Origin: CADEDV01 sp036383515
Lineage (GTDB): Bacteria; Bacteroidota; Bacteroidia; Chitinophagales; Chitinophagaceae
Assembly: GCA_036383515.1 (NCBI GenBank)
Contig: DASVOE010000004.1
Span: 1-64,000, forward strand
DNA length: 64,000 nucleotides
Direction of reading: 5' to 3'
Shown here: piece after piece, positions 26,708-34,978 of the stretch
How the letters are laid out: the number at the start of each line of letters is the position of its first letter
How positions within the stretch are numbered: the first letter of the stretch is position 1
Notes under the pieces: generated by a model
Database searches by the model: none
Told to the model about the DNA's origin: nothing
What the model saw: only the letters and a program-made list of their open reading frames with translations
Translations under genes and position numbers: made by a program

Positions 26708-27724
26708 TCATATACCTTCTGCTTCCGGTTGTTCCGGTGGTGGTATCGCTTTAAAAGCTTTATTAACGAGGTATACTCCCAATAAAGTAACCAATCCTCC
26801 TACCACCATAAAGATGCTGAGGCTTTCACTGAATAATAACCAACCTAACAGCACTGCTACCATTGGATTAATATAGGCATAAATAGAAGCTTGTTCTGTG
26901 GGTAAATGTTGCAATGCATATAAATAAGCAATGAATGCGATCAATGATCCAAAGCTCACGAGATAAGCAATAACGGCCCACGATTGCCAGGGTATGGCAG
27001 TAATAGAAATAGCCCTGCCGGTAGCAGAAGAAAAGGAATACAAAACAATTGAGCTTATAACCATTTGCAGCCCGAGACTGAAGTAGGGATTAAAATTCAA
27101 CGCCTGTTTTTTGGTGTATAAGGTGGCGATAGCCCACGTCCACGTAGCAGTAACAGAAAGTAAAATGCCCCATCGGAATTGGGGATTTAGAAACGCATGT
27201 AAGTGATCGTAGAAAATTATACATACGCCACCAAAACCAAGTAATAAACCCAGGATTGCTTTTGAAGGAATTTTTTCTTTTGATGTAAATAAACCGATCA
27301 CCACGATCCACAAAGGAAAGATAGCACCGATGATGGCACCCAGCCCTGCAGAGATCTGGTATTGCAATGCTAAAGTGCTGAGGCCATTGCTTATCATGAA
27401 ATTTAAAAAGCTTAATACCAATATCGGGATCCATTCTTTGCCTTTGGGTAATGAGGCGCCTTTGAATAAAAAAAAGCTTACGTAACATAAGCCACCCAGA
27501 AACTGCCGGATAGCGGCCATTTGTAATGCATCGGGTATATGTTTTACTCCTTCCTTGGAAGCGATCCAGGTAGTGCCCCAGAAAAAGCAAACCAGTGCCA
27601 GTGCAAAAATGGCTTTACTCCTTGTTCCTTTTTTGTGGATGGTCAAAGGATTAAAGACCGATAATTTTTTTAAAGAATCAGCAGAGGACTGAACGATAGT
27701 TTTATGAAAATCAAAAATATTCAT
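26708..27724 (-). CDS. EamA family (DMT superfamily) transporter
   Basis: About ten membrane helices in two EamA repeats: first repeat with FWGTTWIASKEGVKH and RQFLGGLCYVS, second with WTWAIATLYTK and ASIYAYINPMVAVLLGW. Members export amino acids, nucleotides or other small metabolites. The start ATG shares one base with the purH stop (TAATG at 27726-27722), so translation is probably coupled to purH. That suggests, but does not prove, a purine-related substrate. The C-terminal tail is short and cytoplasmic. Confidence 0.85.
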   Translation of the reverse strand: MNIFDFHKTIVQSSADSLKKLSVFNPLTIHKKGTRSKAIFALALVCFFWGTTWIASKEGVKHIPDALQMAAIRQFLGGLCYVSFFLFKGASLPKGKEWIPILVLSFLNFMISNGLSTLALQYQISAGLGAIIGAIFPLWIVVIGLFTSKEKIPSKAILGLLLGFGGVCIIFYDHLHAFLNPQFRWGILLSVTATWTWAIATLYTKKQALNFNPYFSLGLQMVISSIVLYSFSSATGRAISITAIPWQSWAVIAYLVSFGSLIAFIAYLYALQHLPTEQASIYAYINPMVAVLLGWLLFSESLSIFMVVGGLVTLLGVYLVNKAFKAIPPPEQPEAEGI

Positions 27725-29238
27725 TAGTGTTTAAAATGCCGCATGCCGGTTATAACCATAGCGAGGTTATTTGCTTTACAATATTCGATCGAATCATTGT
27801 CTCTTATGGATCCTCCCGGCTGAATGAAGGCGGTGATTCCGGCTTCATGTCCCATCTTCACGCAATCATTAAAAGGAAAGAAAGCATCGCTGGCCATTAC
27901 CGCACCCTTCAGATCGAAGTTAAATTGATTTGCTTTTTCTATAGCCTGGCGCAACGAATCAATACGGCTGGTTTGCCCGCAACCCTTTCCTATAAGTTGT
28001 TTATTTTTTACCAGGGCAATGGCATTACTTTTTAAATGTTTGCAGATAAAATTGGCGAAAGCCAGATCCTCTTTTTCTGCTGCACCCGAATCTCTCCCGC
28101 CCGCTTCTTTCCATTCCATATAGTTTCCTTCATCCACTCCCTGTATCAACACGCCATTCAATACAGATTTGTATTGTTCTTTGTTATGCAGTTGAACTTT
28201 TTGCTGTAATAAAATCCTGTTCTTTTTTGATTTAAGTATGCGTAATGCACCCTCATCAAAGGCGGGAGCGATCAATACTTCAAAGAAAATCTCATTAATA
28301 GCTTCAGCAGTTGCTTTATCAATCGTGCCGTTACTCACCAGTACACCGCCAAATGCACTTTCGGGATCACCTGCCAATGCTGCATCCCAACTTTCTTTTA
28401 TTGTCGGTCGTTGCGCTACACCACAAACATTGGTGTGCTTGATAATTGCAAATACTGTGTTGTCGAATTCTTTTATAAGCTGTACAGCTGCATCAACATC
28501 CACCAGGTTATTGTATGAAAGCTCCTTGCCATTTAACTGATCAAAGATTTTTGAAAGATCACCATAAAAAACGCCGGATTGGTGAGGGTTTTCGCCATAC
28601 CGCATGGCCTTGGGATTGGTAACAGACTCTAAAAAAAATAAGGCTTCGGAAGGATTGAAATATTTAGCGATGGCTACATCATAATGGGCTACCACTTCAA
28701 AGGCCCTGGCTGCAAAAGATTTTCTTTGTTCTAAAAAGGTTTCTCCCTTTTGTTCACGTAACAACGTTTCCAGTGCAGCATAATCTTTTTTGGCAGCTAT
28801 TACCACCACATCTTTAAAATTTTTAGCAGCTCCCCTGATCATGGAAGGTCCGCCAATGTCAATTTTTTCAATGATGAGTTTTTCTTCGCTTGTTGTGGCT
28901 ACTGTTTCCTCAAAAGGATAGAGATCAACGATGACCAGGTCAATTTCAGGAATATTGTATTGTTTCATTTCCTGTACATGCGTCGCATCATCTCTTTTTC
29001 CAAGTATACCACCAAAAACAGAAGGATGTAATGTTTTTACCCGGCCACCCAAAATAGAAGGATAGGTAGTAAGGTCTTCAACGGGTATACATTTTACACC
29101 GAGGTCTTCAATAAATGTTTGTGTGCCACCGGTTGAATAAATGGTGATACCGTTTTGGGAGAGCAGTTGAATAATATTTTCCAGCCCATCTTTATAAAAG
29201 ACAGAAATAAGTGCAGATTGAATCTTCTTGTTCATCAT
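27724..29238 (-). CDS. purH: Bifunctional AICAR transformylase/IMP cyclohydrolase
   Basis: The N-terminal MGS-type cyclohydrolase domain (residues 1-195) has YSTGGTQTFIED, GGRVKTLHPSVFGGIL and IDIGGPSMIRGAAKN. The C-terminal transformylase domain has the catalytic AIIKHTNVCGV near residue 250 and late GCGQTSRIDS and FIQPGGSIRD. It performs the last two steps of IMP synthesis. Length (504 residues) is normal. It has its own promoter box behind comEC, and a leader with a 24-bp palindrome. Confidence 0.97.
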   Translation of the reverse strand: MMNKKIQSALISVFYKDGLENIIQLLSQNGITIYSTGGTQTFIEDLGVKCIPVEDLTTYPSILGGRVKTLHPSVFGGILGKRDDATHVQEMKQYNIPEIDLVIVDLYPFEETVATTSEEKLIIEKIDIGGPSMIRGAAKNFKDVVVIAAKKDYAALETLLREQKGETFLEQRKSFAARAFEVVAHYDVAIAKYFNPSEALFFLESVTNPKAMRYGENPHQSGVFYGDLSKIFDQLNGKELSYNNLVDVDAAVQLIKEFDNTVFAIIKHTNVCGVAQRPTIKESWDAALAGDPESAFGGVLVSNGTIDKATAEAINEIFFEVLIAPAFDEGALRILKSKKNRILLQQKVQLHNKEQYKSVLNGVLIQGVDEGNYMEWKEAGGRDSGAAEKEDLAFANFICKHLKSNAIALVKNKQLIGKGCGQTSRIDSLRQAIEKANQFNFDLKGAVMASDAFFPFNDCVKMGHEAGITAFIQPGGSIRDNDSIEYCKANNLAMVITGMRHFKH

Positions 29239-29254
29239 TTGTGGTTGAATAATG

Positions 29255-29278
29255 ATGCCATACCTGCAGGTATGGCAT
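29255..29278. promoter_or_regulatory. 24-bp perfect palindrome in the purH leader
   Basis: ATGCCATACCTG followed directly by its complement CAGGTATGGCAT, with no spacer. It ends 17 bp before the purH ATG and begins about 17 bp after the predicted -7 box, so it would be transcribed as a 5' leader hairpin or serve as an operator. Confidence 0.6.
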
Positions 29279-29294
29279 GTTCGTTAATGTGCGG

Positions 29295-29302
29295 CAAAGA
29301 TA
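29295..29302 (-). promoter_or_regulatory. -7 box of purH
   Basis: TATCTTTG followed by CC on the minus strand, between the palindrome and the comEC stop. No matching -33 TTG is clear. Confidence 0.5.
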
Positions 29303-29304
29303 AG

Positions 29305-31401
29305 TTAACGGAGGTTCATCACAAAAGCGCCATCTGTCACTACATCATAATACGGAATATGCAGGCTATCGCAATCTTTTTTCCAGGAATTTACTTTCCA
29401 GGGTGATAAGGTTCCATCAAAGACCACCTGCTTAATTTCAAATGCTTTGGATAGTTTTGGGATATTAATTTTTGGGTTTTGTGAAATAATGAGAAGATCA
29501 ATCGTTTGCATTGTGGGGGCAGTTGAATAAAAGACGGATTTGTTTAATAGTAAAATATGCTTCGATTTATAAGAAATAAAATTCTTGCAAATTGAAAGGT
29601 CTGTAATGTATTCAGCAGGTGAAAGTCGATAGCGGATTCTTGCCGGCTTCAGATGAAAATTGCGGGCAAAATCATCGACCTGTAAAGAAGAGTCGCCGAT
29701 AAATATATAATCCTGTCCGTCAATAATATCAATAGCCTGCTTTTGGGGAATATTATAAACGATGAGCTTCTGTTGGCCGTTTGTATTAATGAGCGAATAA
29801 GTGCGGAGTGTAAAGAATATTAATAACACTGCCAGTACTGTGATAAAACCCTGTTTTGATTTTTCCATTAACCAAAAACTAGCGGCAGCTACAGCAATAA
29901 TAATTAAAAATGCCTGCGTCACATTGATCTGCAGATTGTCCCATAGTGAGTGAGGAATTGCTTCTACTCTTTCTACACAGGTATTCATCAGCCATATCAA
30001 CCAACTTACTATTTTACCAATAAATAATGCAAGTGTTGGAATAAATGAAATAACACATACTATTATTTCTCCTATAAGAATAATGCTTGAAAGAGGAACA
30101 GCAATGAAGTTGGTAATGAAAAAATAAACCGGGAACTGGTGGAAATGATAAATGCTGACCGGTACAGTTAATACCTGGGCTGCGAATGTTACGGCATTTA
30201 ATTTCCAGAAAAAATCAATGATCTTATTTTTTGTATAGAACAAGTTGTAAATAGGGCGCATAAAAATCACGATGCTTAATACAGCAGTATAGGAAAGTTG
30301 AAATCCTACATCCCACAACCAGTAAGGATTAATGCATAGTAGTATGAATGCTGAAAATGCAAGTGTATTAAAAATGGAGGCTTTTTTGTCAATATTCTTC
30401 CCCAGCACAAGGCAGGAAAACATCACCGCAGAACGAAGCACTGACGGTTGGGCGCCGGCTAATAAAGTAAATAGCCATAGCCCGGTTATTACAAGAAGCG
30501 CATTTACCCATTTAGCTTCCCTGCTTCTTTGTAAAGGTTTAAAAAGCAGGAGAAGTAACCAATAGATCAGCCCCAGGTGAAGACCAGATATCGCAATGAC
30601 ATGTACCACACCTGTATTGGTATAAGATTGTACAAGTGTTTGATCAAGATCGTCCTTATAACCGATCAGTAACGCTTCTGCAAGGCCAAGTTCTTTATCA
30701 CCAATTATATTTTTACGAAGACTGTTTAATACCCATTCACGGGAACTGTAGATAAACTTTCTTATAACGTTTTGCTTTTTTCCAGGAAGTAATTGAAAGT
30801 CTTCCGGCTTAAGATATACCTGGTGCGTAATGCCATTGAAAAGCGAATATCGCTTATAATCAAAGCCTCCGGGATTACCGGAGTTTTTGATCTCCTGTAA
30901 TTTTTTTTTGAAAATAATCTGTGAGCCATACTGTAATGATCGCAATAGCGAAGAGTCTTTTTTAAAATAAAGAATGATCTTTCCTGTTGTGTTAATCAGT
31001 GAATCGTTTCGTTGCAGGAAGGAAACAGTCGCATTTGCTTTTATAGATTTTGTTTTTTCAACAAGGGGTTCATCAATGGTAACAAGAAGTGCATCTGTTT
31101 CTTTATATGCATTTCCAATCCAGCTTCTGTCATGTCGGATATCCTTCTGCCAGGTAAGCAAAGCGCCGATGCCTGCAAAAACAAAGCAGATCATTACTCC
31201 ATTCAGAGAATTGAATGTATAACGTTTAAAAACGGGAATAAAAAAGAAAGCAGCAGAGAGAATAATCGCTATACTCAATATGATCCATAGCAATTGTAAG
31301 TTGATTTGCAAATGCCATTGCAAAATTATCCCTGCCATCAATGATAGAAGCAGGCGGATGAAGGGAGCTTTTTTCCAGAAGTATACAACGTGAACAGCCA
31401 C
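29305..31401 (-). CDS. comEC: ComEC/Rec2 family DNA-uptake channel
   Basis: N-terminal membrane segments and a DUF4131 part precede the competence domain with GVVHVIAISGLHLGLIYWLL near residue 270 and several more helices (up to about residue 540). A short C-terminal region (about 150 residues) follows in place of the usual full metallo-beta-lactamase domain, and its HxHxDH motif is not seen. The family forms the inner-membrane channel for single-stranded DNA in natural transformation. Length is 698 residues. No other competence genes are nearby. Confidence 0.88.
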   Translation of the reverse strand: MAVHVVYFWKKAPFIRLLLSLMAGIILQWHLQINLQLLWIILSIAIILSAAFFFIPVFKRYTFNSLNGVMICFVFAGIGALLTWQKDIRHDRSWIGNAYKETDALLVTIDEPLVEKTKSIKANATVSFLQRNDSLINTTGKIILYFKKDSSLLRSLQYGSQIIFKKKLQEIKNSGNPGGFDYKRYSLFNGITHQVYLKPEDFQLLPGKKQNVIRKFIYSSREWVLNSLRKNIIGDKELGLAEALLIGYKDDLDQTLVQSYTNTGVVHVIAISGLHLGLIYWLLLLLFKPLQRSREAKWVNALLVITGLWLFTLLAGAQPSVLRSAVMFSCLVLGKNIDKKASIFNTLAFSAFILLCINPYWLWDVGFQLSYTAVLSIVIFMRPIYNLFYTKNKIIDFFWKLNAVTFAAQVLTVPVSIYHFHQFPVYFFITNFIAVPLSSIILIGEIIVCVISFIPTLALFIGKIVSWLIWLMNTCVERVEAIPHSLWDNLQINVTQAFLIIIAVAAASFWLMEKSKQGFITVLAVLLIFFTLRTYSLINTNGQQKLIVYNIPQKQAIDIIDGQDYIFIGDSSLQVDDFARNFHLKPARIRYRLSPAEYITDLSICKNFISYKSKHILLLNKSVFYSTAPTMQTIDLLIISQNPKINIPKLSKAFEIKQVVFDGTLSPWKVNSWKKDCDSLHIPYYDVVTDGAFVMNLR

Positions 31402-31457
31402 GCTAAAAAGTTACGCTCCGGCTGTATCATGAACAATACTACTTTCCGGGTATGCGT

Positions 31458-31928
31458 TTACGAAAGCAATTTGTGCAGGTAAGCGATCTGCCCCAGGTGA
31501 TAAATATTATGCTGGATCAATCCGTTTAGCAGGAAGCGGAAATTATAGTTACGGTAATCCACTTTTTCTTCCAGGAAGCTATCTTGTTTCGTATGTAACA
31601 ATGCAATGATCTGCTGGTGTGCAGCAATAAATGCAGATAGGCCTTCTTCCCAACCATGGATCTGCGGGTCTATTTCCCGCCAATCAAGTTTTTCAAAAGC
31701 CTCCAGGTCATTGATCTTATCTCTTTCAATTCTTTTCAGGGTGAACTCAGCCCAGGTGAGTGAATGATAGAGTAATTCGATGAGTGAATGTGAATTCGAA
31801 TTTGGTTTTGTATAAGCCAGCGATTCATCTATTTCACGCAGGATGGCGTACACGGAACGGCCAAACCAGGGTTCTCCATCTAAAGTGATTTCCAGGTTGC
31901 GGATGATAGACTGGATTTCATTATTCAT
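31458..31928 (-). CDS. DinB family protein
   Basis: A 156-residue four-helix protein with the DinB/YfiT metal pattern: LLYHSLTW in helix 2 (near residue 51) and HNIYHLGQIAYLHKLL at the C-terminus (near residue 140), giving three candidate metal His. Proteins of this superfamily include thiol-dependent transferases. The substrate here is unknown. A -7 box sits about 17 bp upstream of the ATG, which suggests a very short leader. Confidence 0.8.
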   Translation of the reverse strand: MNNEIQSIIRNLEITLDGEPWFGRSVYAILREIDESLAYTKPNSNSHSLIELLYHSLTWAEFTLKRIERDKINDLEAFEKLDWREIDPQIHGWEEGLSAFIAAHQQIIALLHTKQDSFLEEKVDYRNYNFRFLLNGLIQHNIYHLGQIAYLHKLLS

Positions 31929-32260
31929 GATAATTTCATTTTAGCAAAAATAAGGTCAGTTTAAACAGATAAGGTGAGCATATAATTCTGATTAGAAATA
32001 ACGAATCGATTTACCATTATTCTCGACAAAAGGGAAGAGCAATTTCACCCTTATCACAACCATTTTTTTCACGTTTTTAGCTAACATTTTCACGGTATTT
32101 TTTAAATATTTACACCCTTATCGTTTGACAATCCTGTCGTTATAAATAAGCTTAATTTGTAATCACTTGATTAACTTTTGTTTGTATGACAAGAGGGCTT
32201 TATCGGAATTATAGCTTTAGGGTATTCACTTATTTCGCAAACACTAAAAAACTTAAGGCT
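31929..32260. other. Intergenic region between divergent genes
   Basis: About 330 bp between DinB (minus) and the unknown protein at 32261 (plus). It holds the DinB -7 box (31945-31952). T-rich tracts and two TTTTCACG-like words appear around 32,065-32,100. An open frame extends from 32186, but the ATG at 32261 is a better start. No RNA gene is seen. Confidence 0.45.
31945..31952 (-). promoter_or_regulatory. -7 box of the DinB gene
   Basis: TATTTTTG followed by C on the minus strand, 17 bp before the ATG. Exact match to TAnnTTTG; -33 element not evident. Confidence 0.5.
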
Positions 32261-32737
32261 ATGTTCAAACTCACAAAAAAATCAGTAAAAGCAGGAAAAT
32301 TGGTAGACACTGCACATGTTAACAGTGTAATCAGGAATTATAAAAAGGAAAGATGGGTTCATAATTCCAAACGATTGGGCAAAGAAGATTCACTAAGCGT
32401 TTGGTATAGCGTGGAAGAGCTGGAAGAGTTCCTGGCTAAGGCTAAAGAGCATGGTGGGGATGGTATCAAGATGTACTTTGGTGCTTATGATGAGCAGCAT
32501 GCTCCTGATCCTTTATATACCGGACGACAAACTATTGTTCTTGTCGCAACAAAAGCGAAAGAAATAGATAATGGGACAGTCGATAAAGATGTTTATCTAA
32601 GTACAGCATATGGCAGTAACATATTGGCATATAACGCAGGCAAAATTTGTCCTCCTTATTGCAATAGCGGAGATGATTATGGAGGTATAGGAATTACAAT
32701 AGTAGACAAAGGAAAAGAAGGGATGATAATAGCCTAA
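32261..32737 (+). CDS. Unknown conserved-looking protein next to a signalling operon
   Basis: Not assigned to a named family. From the ATG at 32261 the product is 158 residues, without signal peptide or membrane helix. Notable blocks are VNSVIRNYKKERWVHNSKRL, SLSVWYSVEELEEFLAKA, GIKMYFGAYDE and the C-terminal KICPPYCNSGDDYGGIG, with a CPPYC motif that could bind metal. I recall similar proteins in Bacteroidota, often uncharacterised. It ends in a strong terminator and is followed by the membrane protein/kinase/regulator operon, so it may be a stand-alone effector or sensor for that system. Confidence 0.65.
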   Translation: MFKLTKKSVKAGKLVDTAHVNSVIRNYKKERWVHNSKRLGKEDSLSVWYSVEELEEFLAKAKEHGGDGIKMYFGAYDEQHAPDPLYTGRQTIVLVATKAKEIDNGTVDKDVYLSTAYGSNILAYNAGKICPPYCNSGDDYGGIGITIVDKGKEGMIIA

Positions 32738-32752
32738 ATAATTTTATCAGCT

Positions 32753-32783
32753 AAATACCTCCCTTTATGGGAGGTATTTTTTA
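32753..32783 (+). terminator. Terminator after the unknown 158-residue protein
   Basis: A perfect 11-bp stem AAATACCTCCC/GGGAGGTATTT with a 5-nt loop, followed by TTTAT. It separates this gene from the signalling operon. Confidence 0.85.
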
Positions 32784-32815
32784 TATTTCATAAATTTAAC
32801 TTCATAACCCAAAGA

Positions 32816-33478
32816 ATGAATTTTTTCCCGGTCTACATATATTTTATTGCTCTTAGCTTCATAGTTAGCCTAACAGTTTATTCTTCTTCTAACAGGATTC
32901 ATTCGTATTTAAAGATTTTCCCTCCTTTTTTATTGGCAACATTTATTGCAGAAGCAATTGGGTCTTATTTATGGTATCGGGGTGAAACTAATTTATTTAT
33001 TTATAATTTTTTTACTACACTCGAATTTTGTTTCTATCTATGGTTTCTTGGTACAGTCATTTCAAATAAAAAGGTAAAGAAAACACTTATAGTAAGTATT
33101 TTCTTTTATTTCATTATTGCAATTATCAATATTTTCTTTATTCAAAAAATGAAGTCATTTCATTCCATTACATATGCTTTGGGATGTTTATTAATCGTTT
33201 CATTTTGTATTTATTATTTTTTAGAATTATTTAGACTTCCCAGATCAATTAATCTCAAAGCTAATCCTGTGTTTTGGATCTGTTCTGGATTACTATTCTT
33301 TTATTGTTGTGGATTTCCTCTTTATACCCTTATTAATTTCTATAAGAGTATCCCTAAGATTATTCTTGATAGCTTCGATGGAATTGTTACAATCTTAAAT
33401 GTATTTTTATATTCTTTGTTCACGATAGCCTTTTTATGCAGGATAAAAACCCGGAAATATACTTTATTACCATTATAG
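32816..33478 (+). CDS. Polytopic membrane protein overlapping a histidine kinase gene
   Basis: A 220-residue protein with about seven hydrophobic helices and short loops, without enzymatic motif. Aromatic residues are frequent (FWICSGLLFFYCCGFPLY). Its last 43 bp overlap the start of the histidine kinase in another frame, so the two are translationally linked. The kinase itself has only one membrane helix and no sensor domain, so this protein is a good candidate for the sensing subunit. That role is inference from arrangement. Confidence 0.7.
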   Translation: MNFFPVYIYFIALSFIVSLTVYSSSNRIHSYLKIFPPFLLATFIAEAIGSYLWYRGETNLFIYNFFTTLEFCFYLWFLGTVISNKKVKKTLIVSIFFYFIIAIINIFFIQKMKSFHSITYALGCLLIVSFCIYYFLELFRLPRSINLKANPVFWICSGLLFFYCCGFPLYTLINFYKSIPKIILDSFDGIVTILNVFLYSLFTIAFLCRIKTRKYTLLPL

Positions 33479-34242
33479 GTATAATACTTGGATTACTTTT
33501 AGTTGGCTTTATTGTGGCAACTCTTTATTTATATCAAAGACGTCAACGAAGGCAGGAACAGGAAATGGAAAGGATGAAAGATATGTATGAAAAAGAGGCA
33601 TTGCGTTCACAATTGGAAATACAGGAAAACACTTTTAAAGCCATAGCTCAGGAATTACATGATAATATTGGACAGATGCTTTCAGTAGTAAAACTGACAC
33701 TTTCTATCCTGCCGATTGAGAAAGAACACACAGCATTTGAGCCAGTGCAAAACTCCAAAGAAATATTGAACAAGGCGATCATTGACCTGTCTAATCTTAC
33801 CAAAAGCCTGCATACCGAACGGATTATGGATATTGGTCTTATTGAATCCATCCGGTTTGAATTATATTCCCTGCGAAGAGCCGGTATCCTGGAAGTCAAG
33901 TTTCATCCCCAGGGCGATGAAGTTTCTTTTGATGAGCAAAAATCAATTTTCCTGTTCCGCATTTTCCAGGAAGTTTTAAATAATACTATCAAACACGCTA
34001 AGGCAACTCTTATCATTGTCAACTTACACTATATGCCTGATTTTTTCATCATGGAAATCAAAGATAATGGCGCCGGTTTCAACCTTACAGAAAAAAGGGA
34101 AGTAACAAATTCCGGTAGCGGGGTTGGCTTAAGAAGCCTTTATAACCGGGCCAGTATCATAGGAGCGGAGTTGACGATTAATAGCGAACCGGGAGGTGGA
34201 ACTATCGTGACTATAAAGTTACCTTTGCCTCAAGAATCATAA
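33436..34242 (+). CDS. Sensor histidine kinase (HisKA_3/NarX type)
   Basis: One N-terminal membrane helix (residues 8-33) and a coiled linker lead to the HisKA_3 domain with the phospho-accepting His75 in QELHDNIGQ. The HATPase follows: FRIFQEVLNNTIKHA (N box), KDNGAGF (G1) and GVGLRSLYNRA (G2). No periplasmic domain exists. It starts inside the preceding membrane-protein gene and ends 3 bp before the response regulator, so the three form a tight operon. It should phosphorylate the regulator at 34246. Confidence 0.92.
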   Translation: MQDKNPEIYFITIIGIILGLLLVGFIVATLYLYQRRQRRQEQEMERMKDMYEKEALRSQLEIQENTFKAIAQELHDNIGQMLSVVKLTLSILPIEKEHTAFEPVQNSKEILNKAIIDLSNLTKSLHTERIMDIGLIESIRFELYSLRRAGILEVKFHPQGDEVSFDEQKSIFLFRIFQEVLNNTIKHAKATLIIVNLHYMPDFFIMEIKDNGAGFNLTEKREVTNSGSGVGLRSLYNRASIIGAELTINSEPGGGTIVTIKLPLPQES

Positions 34243-34245
34243 GGT

Positions 34246-34905
34246 ATGGCAAAGACCAGCAGACGAACAACTGTCGCTATCGCTGACGATCATAGTTTAT
34301 TAAGAAATGCATTAGCCAAGCTCATCAATACGTTTGATGGGTATTCTCTGGTTTTCGAAGCAGATAATGGGAAAGACCTGCGTAATAAAATAACAGAGCA
34401 TGGCATTCCTGATATTGTAGTCTTAGATGTAAACATGCCTGAAATGGATGGATTTGAAACCACGCAGTGGCTGTATAAAAATTATCCCCAGATCAAGATA
34501 CTTGCGTTATCCATGCTCAGTGATGAACGGACGATTATAAAAATGTTCCGCCTGGGAGCAAAAGGTTACCTGTTGAAAAATGCAGATCCGGAAGAATTAA
34601 AGGAAGCTCTCGATTCCCTGATCAATAAGAATGTGTATCTCTCTGAATACGTCTCCGGAAAGCTGGTAAGTGGCCTGCACCAGGATGCGGATCAACCAGA
34701 AAGACAAACGGTCTTGAATGAAAGAGAGAGAGAGTTTTTACGGTGGACCTGTTCAGAGTTATCGTATAAAGATATTGCAGAAAAAATGTTCGTAAGCCCG
34801 AGAACTGTTGATGATTACCGGCAATCCTTGTTTAATAAATTAAAAGTGCATAGCCGGGTAGGGCTGGTGATGTATGCGATAAAAAATGGGATCGTTGAAA
34901 TATAA
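34246..34905 (+). CDS. LuxR-type (NarL/FixJ) response regulator
   Basis: The receiver domain has the acidic pair in IADDHSLLRN, the phosphorylated Asp in VVLDVNMPEMDG (near residue 64) and the Lys in GYLLKNADPEE. The C-terminal LuxR helix-turn-helix reads LNEREREFLRWTCSELSYKD then IAEKMFVSPRTVDDYRQSLF. It binds DNA once phosphorylated. It lies 3 bp after its kinase. Targets unknown; the neighbouring 32261 gene is a candidate. Confidence 0.94.
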   Translation: MAKTSRRTTVAIADDHSLLRNALAKLINTFDGYSLVFEADNGKDLRNKITEHGIPDIVVLDVNMPEMDGFETTQWLYKNYPQIKILALSMLSDERTIIKMFRLGAKGYLLKNADPEELKEALDSLINKNVYLSEYVSGKLVSGLHQDADQPERQTVLNEREREFLRWTCSELSYKDIAEKMFVSPRTVDDYRQSLFNKLKVHSRVGLVMYAIKNGIVEI

Positions 34906-34978
34906 AAAGTGCAACGCCTTCCTATCACTTCACTAATAATAACTGCTATTCCTTTACAGTTTTGCTGACGGTCGGATA

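Noticed and set aside
30332..31290. Open frames on the plus strand across comEC
   Set aside because: They lie wholly inside a well-supported gene on the other strand and have no recognisable protein features.
32124..32159. Promoter for the 158-residue protein (TTTG ... TTAATTTG)
   Set aside because: The -7 box has one wrong base and the spacing of 24 bp is too long.
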